Below are positions 52,801-61,929 of a stretch of 64,000 nt of DNA, piece after piece. The stretch is from Catonella massiliensis (GTDB lineage Bacteria > Bacillota > Clostridia > Lachnospirales > Lachnospiraceae): NCBI RefSeq assembly GCF_016651435.1, contig NZ_JAEPRJ010000001.1, positions 2,480,001-2,544,000 of the forward strand. Reading direction: 5' to 3'. Position 1 is the stretch's first letter, and every line of letters begins with the position of its first letter. The position numbers and the translations under genes are program-made. A model generated the notes under the pieces. That model was not told where the DNA came from. It worked only from the letters and a program-made list of their open reading frames with translations, and did no database searches.

Positions 52801-53742
52801 TTATCTTCTTTTTTTCCTGTACTCTCTCGGCAATTCTCCATATACCGAATAAAAAGCCTTAGCGAATTTGCTTGCATTGGAATATCCTAATTCCATTGCA
52901 ATATCACCAATCCGTCGTTCTCCCGTCAGCAGTTGGACTGCAGCCACATTCATACGATATCTTTTTAAGTATGCATAGGGAGTTTCTCCATATATTTCCA
53001 TAAATATTTGATAAAAAATATTTATATTAATTCCTGATGAAACTACTAATTTCTCCACAGATATATTTTCATCAATATGAGAAATCAAGTACTCTTTTAC
53101 CCCCTTTGTTATCTGTACCTGTTCTCTATTAAAATATCTGCCATCGAAACGATTTTCAATCTGAGTCTTTTCTATATGGTAAAGTACCTCCATTACTTTA
53201 ATTCTAAAATAATCCGTACTTTCTTCTCTTTTTCCCTGATATACTGCTTCAAATATATCAGCAAGTTCTTTTGACGGCGGGCTGACATACCAGTGTTTTT
53301 CTCCATTCATCAGACACATTAATCGTCCAAAGTCAATTCCAAACACCTGCATCAACTGTTGCACCTGCTGTGGTATTGCCTGCATATCTAATACTATAGA
53401 CAGCCCTTCATACTTTTTAAGTGGAAAAGAAAAGCATACTGGTAAATACTCTGTTCCATTAATACTAAACTGCCCTTCCGACAGACAATCTAATGTCTGA
53501 TTTGGGAACTGACATTCATATTGTCCTTTTCTACAATGACTAATGCTAATCATTTGCTCAGGGAAATTTTGGGTTGGAAATATATCGGAAGTATCCATAT
53601 CCATAAAGTATAAATACACTCCTTGAAAGATATCATATATTGTCAATTCTCCCTTTCCAGTACACCCATAATCAAGTTTTATGTAATTTACCTGCTCTGC
53701 TATCACTTTTGTCTCACTGCTGTACCACTTTTTATTCTTCAC
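52801..53742 (-). CDS. AraC-family transcriptional regulator
   Basis: 313 residues. The C-terminal double helix-turn-helix of AraC/XylS is clear (ENISVEKLVVSSGININIFY for the first, RRIGDIAMELGYSNASKFAK for the second, about 220-310). The N-terminal 200 residues are a ligand domain without a clear family. Start taken as GTG 53742, five bases after GAGGTGA; a longer frame to 53784 lacks a site. It sits upstream of and in the same direction as the two ABC halves and the ECF genes, so it is the likely activator of that operon. YbtA-type regulators with this layout respond to iron-loaded siderophore; the analogy is inference. Confidence 0.88.
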   Translation of the reverse strand: MKNKKWYSSETKVIAEQVNYIKLDYGCTGKGELTIYDIFQGVYLYFMDMDTSDIFPTQNFPEQMISISHCRKGQYECQFPNQTLDCLSEGQFSINGTEYLPVCFSFPLKKYEGLSIVLDMQAIPQQVQQLMQVFGIDFGRLMCLMNGEKHWYVSPPSKELADIFEAVYQGKREESTDYFRIKVMEVLYHIEKTQIENRFDGRYFNREQVQITKGVKEYLISHIDENISVEKLVVSSGININIFYQIFMEIYGETPYAYLKRYRMNVAAVQLLTGERRIGDIAMELGYSNASKFAKAFYSVYGELPREYRKKRR

Positions 53743-53933
53743 ATTTCTCACCTCATTAGTATAGACTAACTCCAAAGTTACCACATATTTTATCCTTTGT
53801 CAAAAGCTAACCTCAAGGAGTTTGTGTCAAGTACTTGTGGTATTTTCCAACTAAAAGCAACTTAGTTTTGCACTTACCTTGGAATCCAGTCAAATAAATA
53901 TAAGCAGCCCAATAGAAATTCCAATTACATATA

Positions 53934-53981
53934 ATAAACTCCCAAAATCAGCTAGGACTTCAGCTGACTGTGGGAGTTTAT
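53934..53981. terminator. Strong terminator between nucleoside hydrolase and AraC region
   Basis: Stem TAAACTCCC/GGGAGTTTA with an inner CAGCT/AGCTG hairpin, T-rich outside on the right. It closes the leftward nucleoside-hydrolase operon. The 150 bases left of it (53785-53933) hold no gene. Confidence 0.75.
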
Positions 53982-54037
53982 ATATTCTTTATCAAATGAT
54001 GTGGACATCAAAATCAGTTTACATCCTATCCATGCTT

Positions 54038-54913
54038 CTATAACTTTATATCCGCCTCTTTAAATCCTCTATACACCTCTTTTACAAAGCCTTCCTCATC
54101 AGTTATCTGTGGAAGATTTAACACAGAGTTATGCTCTCCTTCTTCACTCTTTCTAAGAAAGCCTGTCTTAAGGTCTTCTTTGGAGAGCTTATAATAAGCT
54201 CTGTCATCAGTGAAATTATTAGGACTCACAAGGTATGATCCGGCGGTTACATCCCAGTTACAAAAGGCCTTGATGCCATATTTTCTTTCATTTCTTTCAA
54301 ACCAGTAATTAGTCTTGTCTACTATGTATTTACCTATCTGTGAGCCACTTGAAAGAAGCTCTTCCTTGAATTTTTCCACCTCAAATATTACCTTTAGGCA
54401 GTTGTTTCCTGTAGCTATGCTGATAGGCACTCCAGAAGTTAATACCTTGAATGTAGCCTCATAATCCACAGAGAAATTTAACTCATTGATTGTAAGTCCA
54501 CCTACGACTAAAGGGGAGGTTATTCCTCCCATAAGGGTGATGGATTTTACCTTGTTAAAAGCCGCCTCATCCTTTACCAGTGCACCTGCAAGGTTGGTAA
54601 GAGAGCCTGTTGCCAGTATATGTACCTCATCCTCTGAATTAAGGGTATCTATTATGAACTTGGTGGCTTCATTGTCATAATCTCCGGGAGTCAGTCCTCC
54701 CTTATACACCTTGATATCACTTCTTCCTATTTCCTTAAGAAAGCTAAGTGTGTTGGCATATACCGTTTCAGTCTCGTTATTGCCGAAGCAGTTTGTAATT
54801 CCTAAGATTTCAACATCTTTGCATCCTAATAGATAAAGAAGAGTTAAGCCATCATCCACATCACAGTCTTCTACACCTATAGTATTGTCGCAGTCAAATA
54901 TTATTTTTTTCAT
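54038..54913 (-). CDS. Inosine/uridine-preferring nucleoside hydrolase
   Basis: 291 residues. It hydrolyses the N-glycosidic bond of nucleosides to free base and ribose. The calcium-binding Asp cluster is at the N-terminus (FDCDNTIGVEDCDVDDGLTL; the usual DxDxxxDD is stretched by an insert of a few residues). The TGSLTNLAGALV and SITLMGG loops and the CNWDVTAGSYLVSP region with a late Asp are conserved. It is two bases downstream of the ABC ATPase gene, so it probably acts on nucleosides or related N-glycosides brought in by that transporter. ATG at 54913. Confidence 0.9.
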   Translation of the reverse strand: MKKIIFDCDNTIGVEDCDVDDGLTLLYLLGCKDVEILGITNCFGNNETETVYANTLSFLKEIGRSDIKVYKGGLTPGDYDNEATKFIIDTLNSEDEVHILATGSLTNLAGALVKDEAAFNKVKSITLMGGITSPLVVGGLTINELNFSVDYEATFKVLTSGVPISIATGNNCLKVIFEVEKFKEELLSSGSQIGKYIVDKTNYWFERNERKYGIKAFCNWDVTAGSYLVSPNNFTDDRAYYKLSKEDLKTGFLRKSEEGEHNSVLNLPQITDEEGFVKEVYRGFKEADIKL

Positions 54914-54915
54914 CC

Positions 54916-55947
54916 CTATTCCTCCAAAAGTATAATATCATTGTTCTTCCTGCTTATAAGCCTTAGTTCATCGCCATTTTTAATCTCTGCTTTGGTAAAT
55001 TCTCCGTAAGGAAGCCTTACCTTGTATTCATTTTCTTCTGCCTCAAGTATCAGCTCGGTAATCTCACCCCCAAAAGATATCTGCTTTAAGCTGACCTTTA
55101 TCCCCAATTCTCCCTTGTTATCCACATCTAATTCGCTTGGACGAAGAAGGAGTTTATATTTCCCCGGCTTTTTATCAGTTTTAAAGCTAATTATATCAGA
55201 TGTAAAGGTGTTTCCTTCCACCTTGCCGCAAAAGAGGTTCACATCGCCTAACATAGCTGCAATTTTCTCATCTTTTGGACTGTTATAAAGCCCCTCAGGA
55301 CTGTCAAAGGCGAGGATTCTCCCCTCTTCCATAAGGGCAAGCCTGTCAGACAGCTCCATGGCCTCTTCTTTGTCATGGGTTATCATCACAGTGGTTATGC
55401 CATTTTCCCTGTGCAGCCTCCTTACAAGCTCCCCCATTTCCTTTCTGAGGTCTTCATCAAGGCTTGCAAATGGCTCATCAAGGAGGAGGAGCTTAGGCTC
55501 GGCTCCAAGTGCCCTTGCAAGTGCCACTCTCTGCATCTGTCCTCCCGAAAGCCTGCTCACCTTTCTTTTCTCATAGCCTGAGAGCCTTACCTGAGTTAGC
55601 AGCTTATCGACCTTTTCTTTGATTACTGCCTTGTCCATCTTCTTAAGCTTCATGGCAAAGGCGATGTTATCCTCTACATTCATATGCGGAAATAGCCTCA
55701 AGTCCTGAAACACTATCACAGTCTGCCTTTTTTCAGGTGGAAGTCCTGCTACATTCTTATCAAAGATGTTTATATCTCCGTTATCAGTTTCTAAAAGTCC
55801 TGCTATACTCTTTATAAGGGTGGTCTTGCCACAGCCGCTTTTCCCGAGTATGGAGACAAATTCACCACTTTCTATCTCAAGATTGATATCCTTAAGTATG
55901 TGGTTTTTCCCATAGCTTACATTCAATCCTTTTACACTTAAACTCAT
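54916..55947 (-). CDS. ABC transporter ATP-binding protein, PotA/FbpC-like
   Basis: 343 residues. ATPase with Walker A GKSGCGKTT (about 34-42), signature LSGGQMQRVALARAL, Walker B LLLLDEPFASLDEDL and switch His in MITHDKEEAMEL. The C-terminal part (about 235-343) is the TOBE-type regulatory domain of MalK/PotA-like importers. It is seven bases from the permease fragment upstream and two bases from the nucleoside hydrolase downstream. Because the permease is truncated, the importer is probably dead, unless another permease serves it. Confidence 0.92.
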   Translation of the reverse strand: MSLSVKGLNVSYGKNHILKDINLEIESGEFVSILGKSGCGKTTLIKSIAGLLETDNGDINIFDKNVAGLPPEKRQTVIVFQDLRLFPHMNVEDNIAFAMKLKKMDKAVIKEKVDKLLTQVRLSGYEKRKVSRLSGGQMQRVALARALGAEPKLLLLDEPFASLDEDLRKEMGELVRRLHRENGITTVMITHDKEEAMELSDRLALMEEGRILAFDSPEGLYNSPKDEKIAAMLGDVNLFCGKVEGNTFTSDIISFKTDKKPGKYKLLLRPSELDVDNKGELGIKVSLKQISFGGEITELILEAEENEYKVRLPYGEFTKAEIKNGDELRLISRKNNDIILLEE

Positions 55948-55954
55948 ATTTCAC

Positions 55955-56227
55955 CTACCTGTGATACTCTATTTCCGCATTTTTTAGGAAGAGCTTTGCC
56001 AGTCTGTCAAAGCCCGCAAATATTACTATCGTCACTATCATAAATACCAGACTGTATATGCTCGCAAAGTTTCTCTCACCGCCCTGAATATAAGGCACCA
56101 TAATTACCGCAAAGGTATTAACATTACCTCCTCCGATTAGGAGAGTTAAAAAGTACTGACTGAAGGAAATGAGGTATGCCATGGTAAAGGCTGATAGGAT
56201 GACAGGAGTGAGATTTGGAAGGCTTAT
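55955..56227 (-). pseudogene. Truncated ABC transporter permease (3' end only)
   Basis: The open frame runs from a TAG at 56228-56230 and reads ISLPNLTPVILSAFTMAYLI, then SFSQYFLTLLIGGG, the end of the conserved cytoplasmic EAA loop and the last two membrane helices of a binding-protein-dependent importer. An in-frame ATG at 56182 could give 75 residues, but the family needs 250 or more. The 5' part is absent: the sequence changes abruptly to AT-rich DNA of the peptide cluster. This marks an insertion or deletion junction. Confidence 0.8.
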
Positions 56228-56285
56228 CTAAAAAAATGCCTTCAAACATTATTTCTTAGAAGTGTAATTTTATAAAAAACAATAT

Positions 56286-58046
56286 TTACTTGTATAATCT
56301 ATAATACTCATAGAATACCCCTTTATTGTTCATAAGTTCGTCAAAAAATCCCTCTTCTATAACTTCTCCATTTTTAATAACAACAATCCGATCTGATTTT
56401 ACTATATTAGTTAGTCTATGTGAAATATAAATTAAAGTTCTATCTTTGTATTTATTTCTTATATCCTTAAAAAATTCATACTCAGACTTTGCATCTAAAA
56501 AAGCCGATGGTTCGTCGAAAATCAATAACTTCTTATTCATGTATATTGTTCTTGCCAGTGATAACTTTTGATTTTCTCCTCCTGATAATTCTACTCCATC
56601 TTTATTAAATAACTTAGTATTATATGAAGATAAATTAATTTTTTTATTCTTTATAACTTTATTAAGTCCGCTTAACTTCAGGGCTTCAACTACATTACTC
56701 GAATTAATATCTGTACTTTCTCTTAATGTTATATTTTCTATTATTTTGAATGCATAATTATTGTTATTTTGAAAATATATACCAATACAACTTCTCAATT
56801 CTTCAACTACATAATCTTTTATATTAAATCCATTAATTACAATTTCACCTTCGTCAACATCATAAAATCTCAGCAACAACTTTATCATTGTTGATTTTCC
56901 AGCTCCGTTTTCGCCTACTATAGCAATCTTATCTCCACTGTTAATATGCAAACTTAAATTCTTAAATATATAATTTTCTGTAAATGGGTATTTAAATGAT
57001 ATTTTCTTTAACTCTATAGTTTTAATATCTTTGATATGCCTAAATCCATCATTAACATTATTTTTTTTATTTATAAATTGTTTATAAAAACTTACTTTGT
57101 TACTGTCTTCAATTATACCATCAATGCTATATACAACCCTCGACATATTGCCACAAAGCTGCGACATTAATCCCACATATAATGAAAAATCTCCAACTGT
57201 CATTTCATTTCTTGATATTTTAAAAATTACACTCAAAATAATCCCTAGCAAAACAATCTCTGGCAATAGTAAGCTTATGCTAGAAACAATTAGTTTTTTA
57301 AATAGTATTTTTCTTCTCTCCCCAAACATTAATTCACATATTATTCTATATTTTGATAATAGCAATGATTTAATTGGGTATTGTCTAAAATCTTGTGCAT
57401 AATTTTTGTCTGTAACAAGTGAAACAATATAGTCTACTTTTCTTTCTTCTGATAGTCTATCAATATTGAATTTATAGATTTTTTTTGTAAAACTAAACTT
57501 CGCAATTCCAGATGGTATACAAGAAATTATCATAATTATTGTATAAATCCATAACTTATCAAGTGCAATAATACATATGACTGCTAGTGATATTATCGAA
57601 GAAAATATTTCAATAATTCCATTTGTTAAATTTGCAATTGAATTATAATTATACTGCACATATTGTAATTCATCATACAACGTTGCATTATCATACCATT
57701 CTATATCAAGCTCTAAGGATTTTTTTATTGTGTCTTCGCCCATATTCCTTCTTAATTTATTACTTTCCATCTCTGTCGAATACTCTATACATCCATTTAA
57801 GAATCCAATAATTATTTTAAGTGTACAGTATATTAAAACACAGACTGTTATCGAGGCTAAATCCCCTATGTCTTTGGATGCAAGTTTATCAACAATGTCC
57901 TTTACTAAATATGTCATAAATATTGCAATAATGGGCAATAATATATTGCTTATATTCTTTATAAATGAATACATAAATGATACCTTTTTCAAGGTCTTAA
58001 AGCTAAATAATATGCTACCTATAAAATTCATAATATTATTAATCAT
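56286..58046 (-). CDS. ABC exporter, permease-ATPase, of the radical-SAM peptide cluster
   Basis: 586 residues with exporter-type membrane helices (about 20-310) and an ATPase: Walker A VGENGAGKST, signature LSGGENQKLSLARTIY, Walker B LLIFDEPSAFLDAKS and switch His in ISHRLTN. There is no N-terminal C39 peptidase, so leader removal must be done by another protein; the subtilisin-like gene, which overlaps its start by eight bases, is the obvious candidate (compare NisP and NisT). Strongly AT-rich. Last gene of the cluster, facing the truncated permease. Confidence 0.88.
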   Translation of the reverse strand: MINNIMNFIGSILFSFKTLKKVSFMYSFIKNISNILLPIIAIFMTYLVKDIVDKLASKDIGDLASITVCVLIYCTLKIIIGFLNGCIEYSTEMESNKLRRNMGEDTIKKSLELDIEWYDNATLYDELQYVQYNYNSIANLTNGIIEIFSSIISLAVICIIALDKLWIYTIIMIISCIPSGIAKFSFTKKIYKFNIDRLSEERKVDYIVSLVTDKNYAQDFRQYPIKSLLLSKYRIICELMFGERRKILFKKLIVSSISLLLPEIVLLGIILSVIFKISRNEMTVGDFSLYVGLMSQLCGNMSRVVYSIDGIIEDSNKVSFYKQFINKKNNVNDGFRHIKDIKTIELKKISFKYPFTENYIFKNLSLHINSGDKIAIVGENGAGKSTMIKLLLRFYDVDEGEIVINGFNIKDYVVEELRSCIGIYFQNNNNYAFKIIENITLRESTDINSSNVVEALKLSGLNKVIKNKKINLSSYNTKLFNKDGVELSGGENQKLSLARTIYMNKKLLIFDEPSAFLDAKSEYEFFKDIRNKYKDRTLIYISHRLTNIVKSDRIVVIKNGEVIEEGFFDELMNNKGVFYEYYRLYK

Positions 58047-59001
58047 TTAACCACCTATTTATAGCTATAAATAATTGCTCAAAATTTATAAAGTCCTTTG
58101 CATCCACCATATCGGAGTGTATAGATATTCTGTAGTAATTCTCCATTAGTGACAGGATATCTTCCAAATGATAAATTCTGTCATAATAATGTGGAACAAC
58201 CATGATTTTATTTTCAAAAAAATTATCATCAATATATTTTGATAATTTATTTTTGCAAAATGTTTTGAATTCGGCTTTATTTATTTTAATTTTAATTTCT
58301 GTGTTATAATTCCCATCTAGTATAGTATTAAAATTTCTATTTATATCTTCTGTATTCCATTCTTTTTTATAAGCATTATACATTAAATACTCATATATTT
58401 TTTTTATGTCAGATACATTATTACTTAACATTGCAGTTGCCACAGCACAGGCCTTACTATTACCCGAAAAAAATTCTCTTCTTCCTCCTATACTCCTTAC
58501 ACATTGTGGGCTAAAGTCAACTACTATATTTTTCTTTTCTACATAATACCAAAATTCATTTTCCGTCTGAAAAAAACCTCCAAAAATACCTATCACATTA
58601 TCTAGTTTTGCTGGATATGATTCACAGTCTCTATTACTATATGAACATATAATTACTTTACCTCTTTCTACGAGTTTATCACATAACTTTATTATTGTTT
58701 TTACTTTATCATATGAAACTATATTTCTTATAGCAACTGGCATACAGACAATGTCGACATCATCATCAATCAAATCTGATAAAGCATGACAACATTGATC
58801 TATTGTAGAAGTGCCAATATCATTTAATACTTTACATATTATATAATCTGCACTTTTACATCTCTCAGATATTATCCGATACATATTTGTACCATGTCCT
58901 AGCTTATCGTTAATCGTTTCACTAGTATAATTCCTCTTAGATATTATACTATTAGATTCAATTCTACTATCAATTCCACTGTCAATTATTGCAATCTTCA
59001 T
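58039..59001 (-). CDS. Cytoplasmic subtilisin-like (S8) peptidase
   Basis: 320 residues. A subtilase core without signal peptide or pro-domain: Asp7 (AIIDSGID), His36 (KLGHGTNM), oxyanion Asn in ICSYSNRDCESYPAKLDNVI, and Ser182 (FFSGNSKACAVATAML) where the usual Gly-Thr-Ser is Gly-Asn-Ser. The triad is complete. About 100 further residues at the C-terminus have no known motif. The start is ATG 59001, 12 bases after AAAGGA, matching the spacing of the other copy of this leader. The gene end overlaps the exporter start by eight bases. Likely job: removal of the leader from the modified peptide inside the cell. Confidence 0.85.
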   Translation of the reverse strand: MKIAIIDSGIDSRIESNSIISKRNYTSETINDKLGHGTNMYRIISERCKSADYIICKVLNDIGTSTIDQCCHALSDLIDDDVDIVCMPVAIRNIVSYDKVKTIIKLCDKLVERGKVIICSYSNRDCESYPAKLDNVIGIFGGFFQTENEFWYYVEKKNIVVDFSPQCVRSIGGRREFFSGNSKACAVATAMLSNNVSDIKKIYEYLMYNAYKKEWNTEDINRNFNTILDGNYNTEIKIKINKAEFKTFCKNKLSKYIDDNFFENKIMVVPHYYDRIYHLEDILSLMENYYRISIHSDMVDAKDFINFEQLFIAINRWLND

Positions 59002-59057
59002 AATTATGAACATTCCTTTCGCTTAGCTCAATGTACAAACAAGCGGGGCATTGAGCT
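59001..59057 (-). promoter_or_regulatory. Leader hairpin with ribosome-binding site, copy B
   Basis: On the minus strand AGCTCAATG pairs with CATTGAGCT (9 bp, 59057-59049 with 59033-59025), then AAGCGAAAGGAATG and, 12 bases after AAAGGA, the ATG of the subtilisin-like gene. The same plan as copy A at 11024-11088, with a stem pair changed on both sides. A 29-codon frame (58982-59071) crosses it. Confidence 0.55.
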
Positions 59058-59160
59058 CGTCTTCTTATCATTGGTAGTAAACCAAGTTTATTTAGTCACA
59101 GAATGATGTTGTGGTCTTGTGACCCCTTATATAAGTGTGTCCAAAAATATACTTTATTTT

Positions 59161-60018
59161 TCACTCTTTATTCACCAAAAATAAATACGAGTCATTGAGT
59201 GTTGGCATAACTTCATATGCTGATTCTATCGGCTTCTCTTTTGATAAAACTCTTAGCCTCACGCCATCTTCCAATAAATCTTTCTTTGATACAAGATACT
59301 CTTTCTCAAACTTTATTGAGTCATCCTCACTTATTTTTAATTCCCACACACTACCTTTACATCTCCTCATAAGCTCATCTTTAGTTCCATCATATACATT
59401 TCTTCCGTTATCAAGTATAAGTAATCTTTTGCAGGTAGATTCAATATCTGAAACTATATGTGATGAAATGATTATCGTCCTATCTCTTGAAAATGTAGTA
59501 AGCACATTGCTAAAATGTATCCGTTCCATAGGGTCTAAGCCTACTGTCGGCTCATCTACTAAGAGTAAATCCGGGTTGCCTATAAGTGAAACTGCTATTC
59601 CCAACCTTTGTTTCATCCCCCCTGAAAGTGCTTTTGTTTTCATCATTTTACATTCTTCAAGATGAACTAATTCAAGCAAATTTTTAATTATATTTTCTTT
59701 ATTTTTTTTTACTTCATTAAGTTCTGAAAAATAATCCATAATCTCAAATACAGTCATATTGGGATAAAACGAAAATTTTTGGGGTATGTAGCCTATTCTG
59801 TGTCTTATTTCATTAATATCCTTTATCTTTTCTCCTCCGTATGAAATCTCTCCTGCATCTTTTTCAAGAATTCCAGCCAATATTCTTATAAGTGTTGTTT
59901 TTCCAGCACCATTGGCACCTAGCAGCCCATACATTCCTTCCTCTATATGAAAGCTGAGTTCGTTAAGAGCTATCTTATCTTCATAACCCTTACAAAGTCC
60001 TTTTACTTTTATTTCCAT
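59161..60018 (-). CDS. ABC transporter ATP-binding protein (ABC-2 type)
   Basis: 285 residues. Walker A GANGAGKTT (about 35-43), Q-loop YIPQKFSFYPNMTV, signature LSGGMKQRLGIAVSL, Walker B LLLVDEPTVGLDPMERIHF and switch His in SSHIVSDIE. The C-terminal 60 residues are an extension typical of CcmA/NatA-like ATPases. It overlaps the permease gene by one base. Pairs with the 608-aa permease; such LanFEG/ABC-2 pairs often protect the producer from its own peptide. Confidence 0.92.
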   Translation of the reverse strand: MEIKVKGLCKGYEDKIALNELSFHIEEGMYGLLGANGAGKTTLIRILAGILEKDAGEISYGGEKIKDINEIRHRIGYIPQKFSFYPNMTVFEIMDYFSELNEVKKNKENIIKNLLELVHLEECKMMKTKALSGGMKQRLGIAVSLIGNPDLLLVDEPTVGLDPMERIHFSNVLTTFSRDRTIIISSHIVSDIESTCKRLLILDNGRNVYDGTKDELMRRCKGSVWELKISEDDSIKFEKEYLVSKKDLLEDGVRLRVLSKEKPIESAYEVMPTLNDSYLFLVNKE

Positions 60019-61844
60019 TATCCTTTACCTAACTCCTTTCCTTTTATTATAAAGAACAGTATCACTAGCATTATATAAATGCCAGCTATCAAGCTTATTA
60101 CGGAATATCTAAGTTCGTTAGTGTAACAGCATACATTTAGTAACGCTAAATTTTTTTTCCCTATTGCACAAAACAAATAATACCCCAAGTAAGCAATGTA
60201 TCCCGCTAAATCCCTACCAGATATCTCCGAAAATATCACTCCAAATAATCCCAGATATACAGAACTTATACAAATCGACAAAAACCACCATCCAAAATTT
60301 ATATTATTCATGGCAGACATAAGATATAGCGAAAATATTATAAAACTTAACGTAATCATAATTCCTATTATGAATCTTGTAAAAAATATTCTAATGTATG
60401 ATATTTTACAAGTATAGGTGAACTCGGCAACATTATTTTTATTTTCTATATTGCACATTGGTAACAGTATGAACATAGAAAAAAATATAATTATGTTTTC
60501 ACCAGTTGTTTTTACATCGTATTCGTTCATATCTCTGTTCATGAACCTTACAAGCAATAATAACAAGAATAATAGACTAATTAATATATTGCCACGAAAT
60601 GCGAATTTAAATTGATAAGCTAAAAAATTTCTACTTTTACATTGCAAATCCTTAGATTCGTTTATATTTAAATTACTATTAAGGAAATTTTTTATCTTAT
60701 TCATCTTCTTCTCATGCGTTCTCCCCCTTCTATTTCTGTCAAATATAATTATAGAAATAATTATAACTATAATCGATAAAAACAACATAAAAATCCGATT
60801 TATATATATTTCATTTTTTACACTGTCATAATAATTGTCTATCCCAAATGAACTGAATCTTATTATAACTCTCCAAAATTCATAATTTCCAATAAATGTA
60901 GCTATTGACAATAACCATATAATAAACTGCGTTCCAATTACAATAAATACATTATTGAGCCAGATATCTAAAAAAACTGATAATGCGACCATAATCAGTA
61001 TTGTAGGTACAATCCAAATAAGCCAATATTTTATGAATGGGATATAAGAAATGTGGTAACCATATGTTCCCAGTTCATAATGAAAATATATAGCTCCAGC
61101 AATTGAGATAAGTAATGTAATAGAACTAATAGGCATAACTACAGAAATAATTCTAGTAAATACAATTTTAGAGCTTTTACTATTTGAAACATATAACATT
61201 TCTGTAACATGATTTTGCCTGTCTTTTATGAAAATTGTAGCTGATATGACTGCTGAAATAAGTCCAGCCAATATTCCTAAATAATTCATAAAATACCTCG
61301 CATATCCTTCTGATAAGCCTATCCTTAATGAATAATTGAAATCATTCGTTTCCTCTTCTATTGTATTGCGATTATCCTCATGCGTTCTATTTATCCCAAA
61401 TCTTTTGTGTCTATAAACACTATAAAGTCCTGATTTCTCCCCATAATGATAGTTTGTTCTGTATCCTATTGTTTTTTCGAAGTTATTTATTAATTCTAAA
61501 ACTTTATTGTCAGTTAATTTTATTTTAACATTAGACATTTTTTCTTTCTCGTCATACATGGGGTTTATTTCTATTATTATTTTTTTTAAATTTGCTCTTA
61601 TTTCATCGGTAATATTCAAATCAACCGGGATTCCATTGCCTTCCTCCCCACCATAAACAACCATGCTACTATGTCTTATATCTTCCTTTAATTTAAAATA
61701 AATAAACTCTCCCGGACTTAATGGCTTGCTGTAATAATATTCCACTTCAGGGGAAATCGATATAAACGTAAATCCTAACATCAAAATTATAGCCACCAAA
61801 AATGCGGTTGAAAATGTATTCTTCTTCATTTCAATCCAAAACAT
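60018..61844 (-). CDS. ABC-2 type permease
   Basis: 608 residues. A first membrane helix (about 10-30), a large extracytoplasmic segment (about 30-185; YYYSKPLSPGEFIYFKLKED) and then eleven or so further helices in two groups (about 190-370 and 420-605) separated by a basic cytoplasmic loop (RNRRGRTHEKKMNKIKNF). No catalytic motif. Coupled to the ATPase downstream. Very AT-rich with many Ile and Asn codons. Export of, or immunity to, the cluster peptide is the likely role, inferred from context. Confidence 0.8.
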   Translation of the reverse strand: MFWIEMKKNTFSTAFLVAIILMLGFTFISISPEVEYYYSKPLSPGEFIYFKLKEDIRHSSMVVYGGEEGNGIPVDLNITDEIRANLKKIIIEINPMYDEKEKMSNVKIKLTDNKVLELINNFEKTIGYRTNYHYGEKSGLYSVYRHKRFGINRTHEDNRNTIEEETNDFNYSLRIGLSEGYARYFMNYLGILAGLISAVISATIFIKDRQNHVTEMLYVSNSKSSKIVFTRIISVVMPISSITLLISIAGAIYFHYELGTYGYHISYIPFIKYWLIWIVPTILIMVALSVFLDIWLNNVFIVIGTQFIIWLLSIATFIGNYEFWRVIIRFSSFGIDNYYDSVKNEIYINRIFMLFLSIIVIIISIIIFDRNRRGRTHEKKMNKIKNFLNSNLNINESKDLQCKSRNFLAYQFKFAFRGNILISLLFLLLLLVRFMNRDMNEYDVKTTGENIIIFFSMFILLPMCNIENKNNVAEFTYTCKISYIRIFFTRFIIGIMITLSFIIFSLYLMSAMNNINFGWWFLSICISSVYLGLFGVIFSEISGRDLAGYIAYLGYYLFCAIGKKNLALLNVCCYTNELRYSVISLIAGIYIMLVILFFIIKGKELGKG

Positions 61845-61929
61845 ACCTCACCTCTTTTATTTAATATAAATTCATCATATCTTAAGTATAATTTTTCTAA
61901 TTAACCATTGCCAATTTTTAATCATAATA

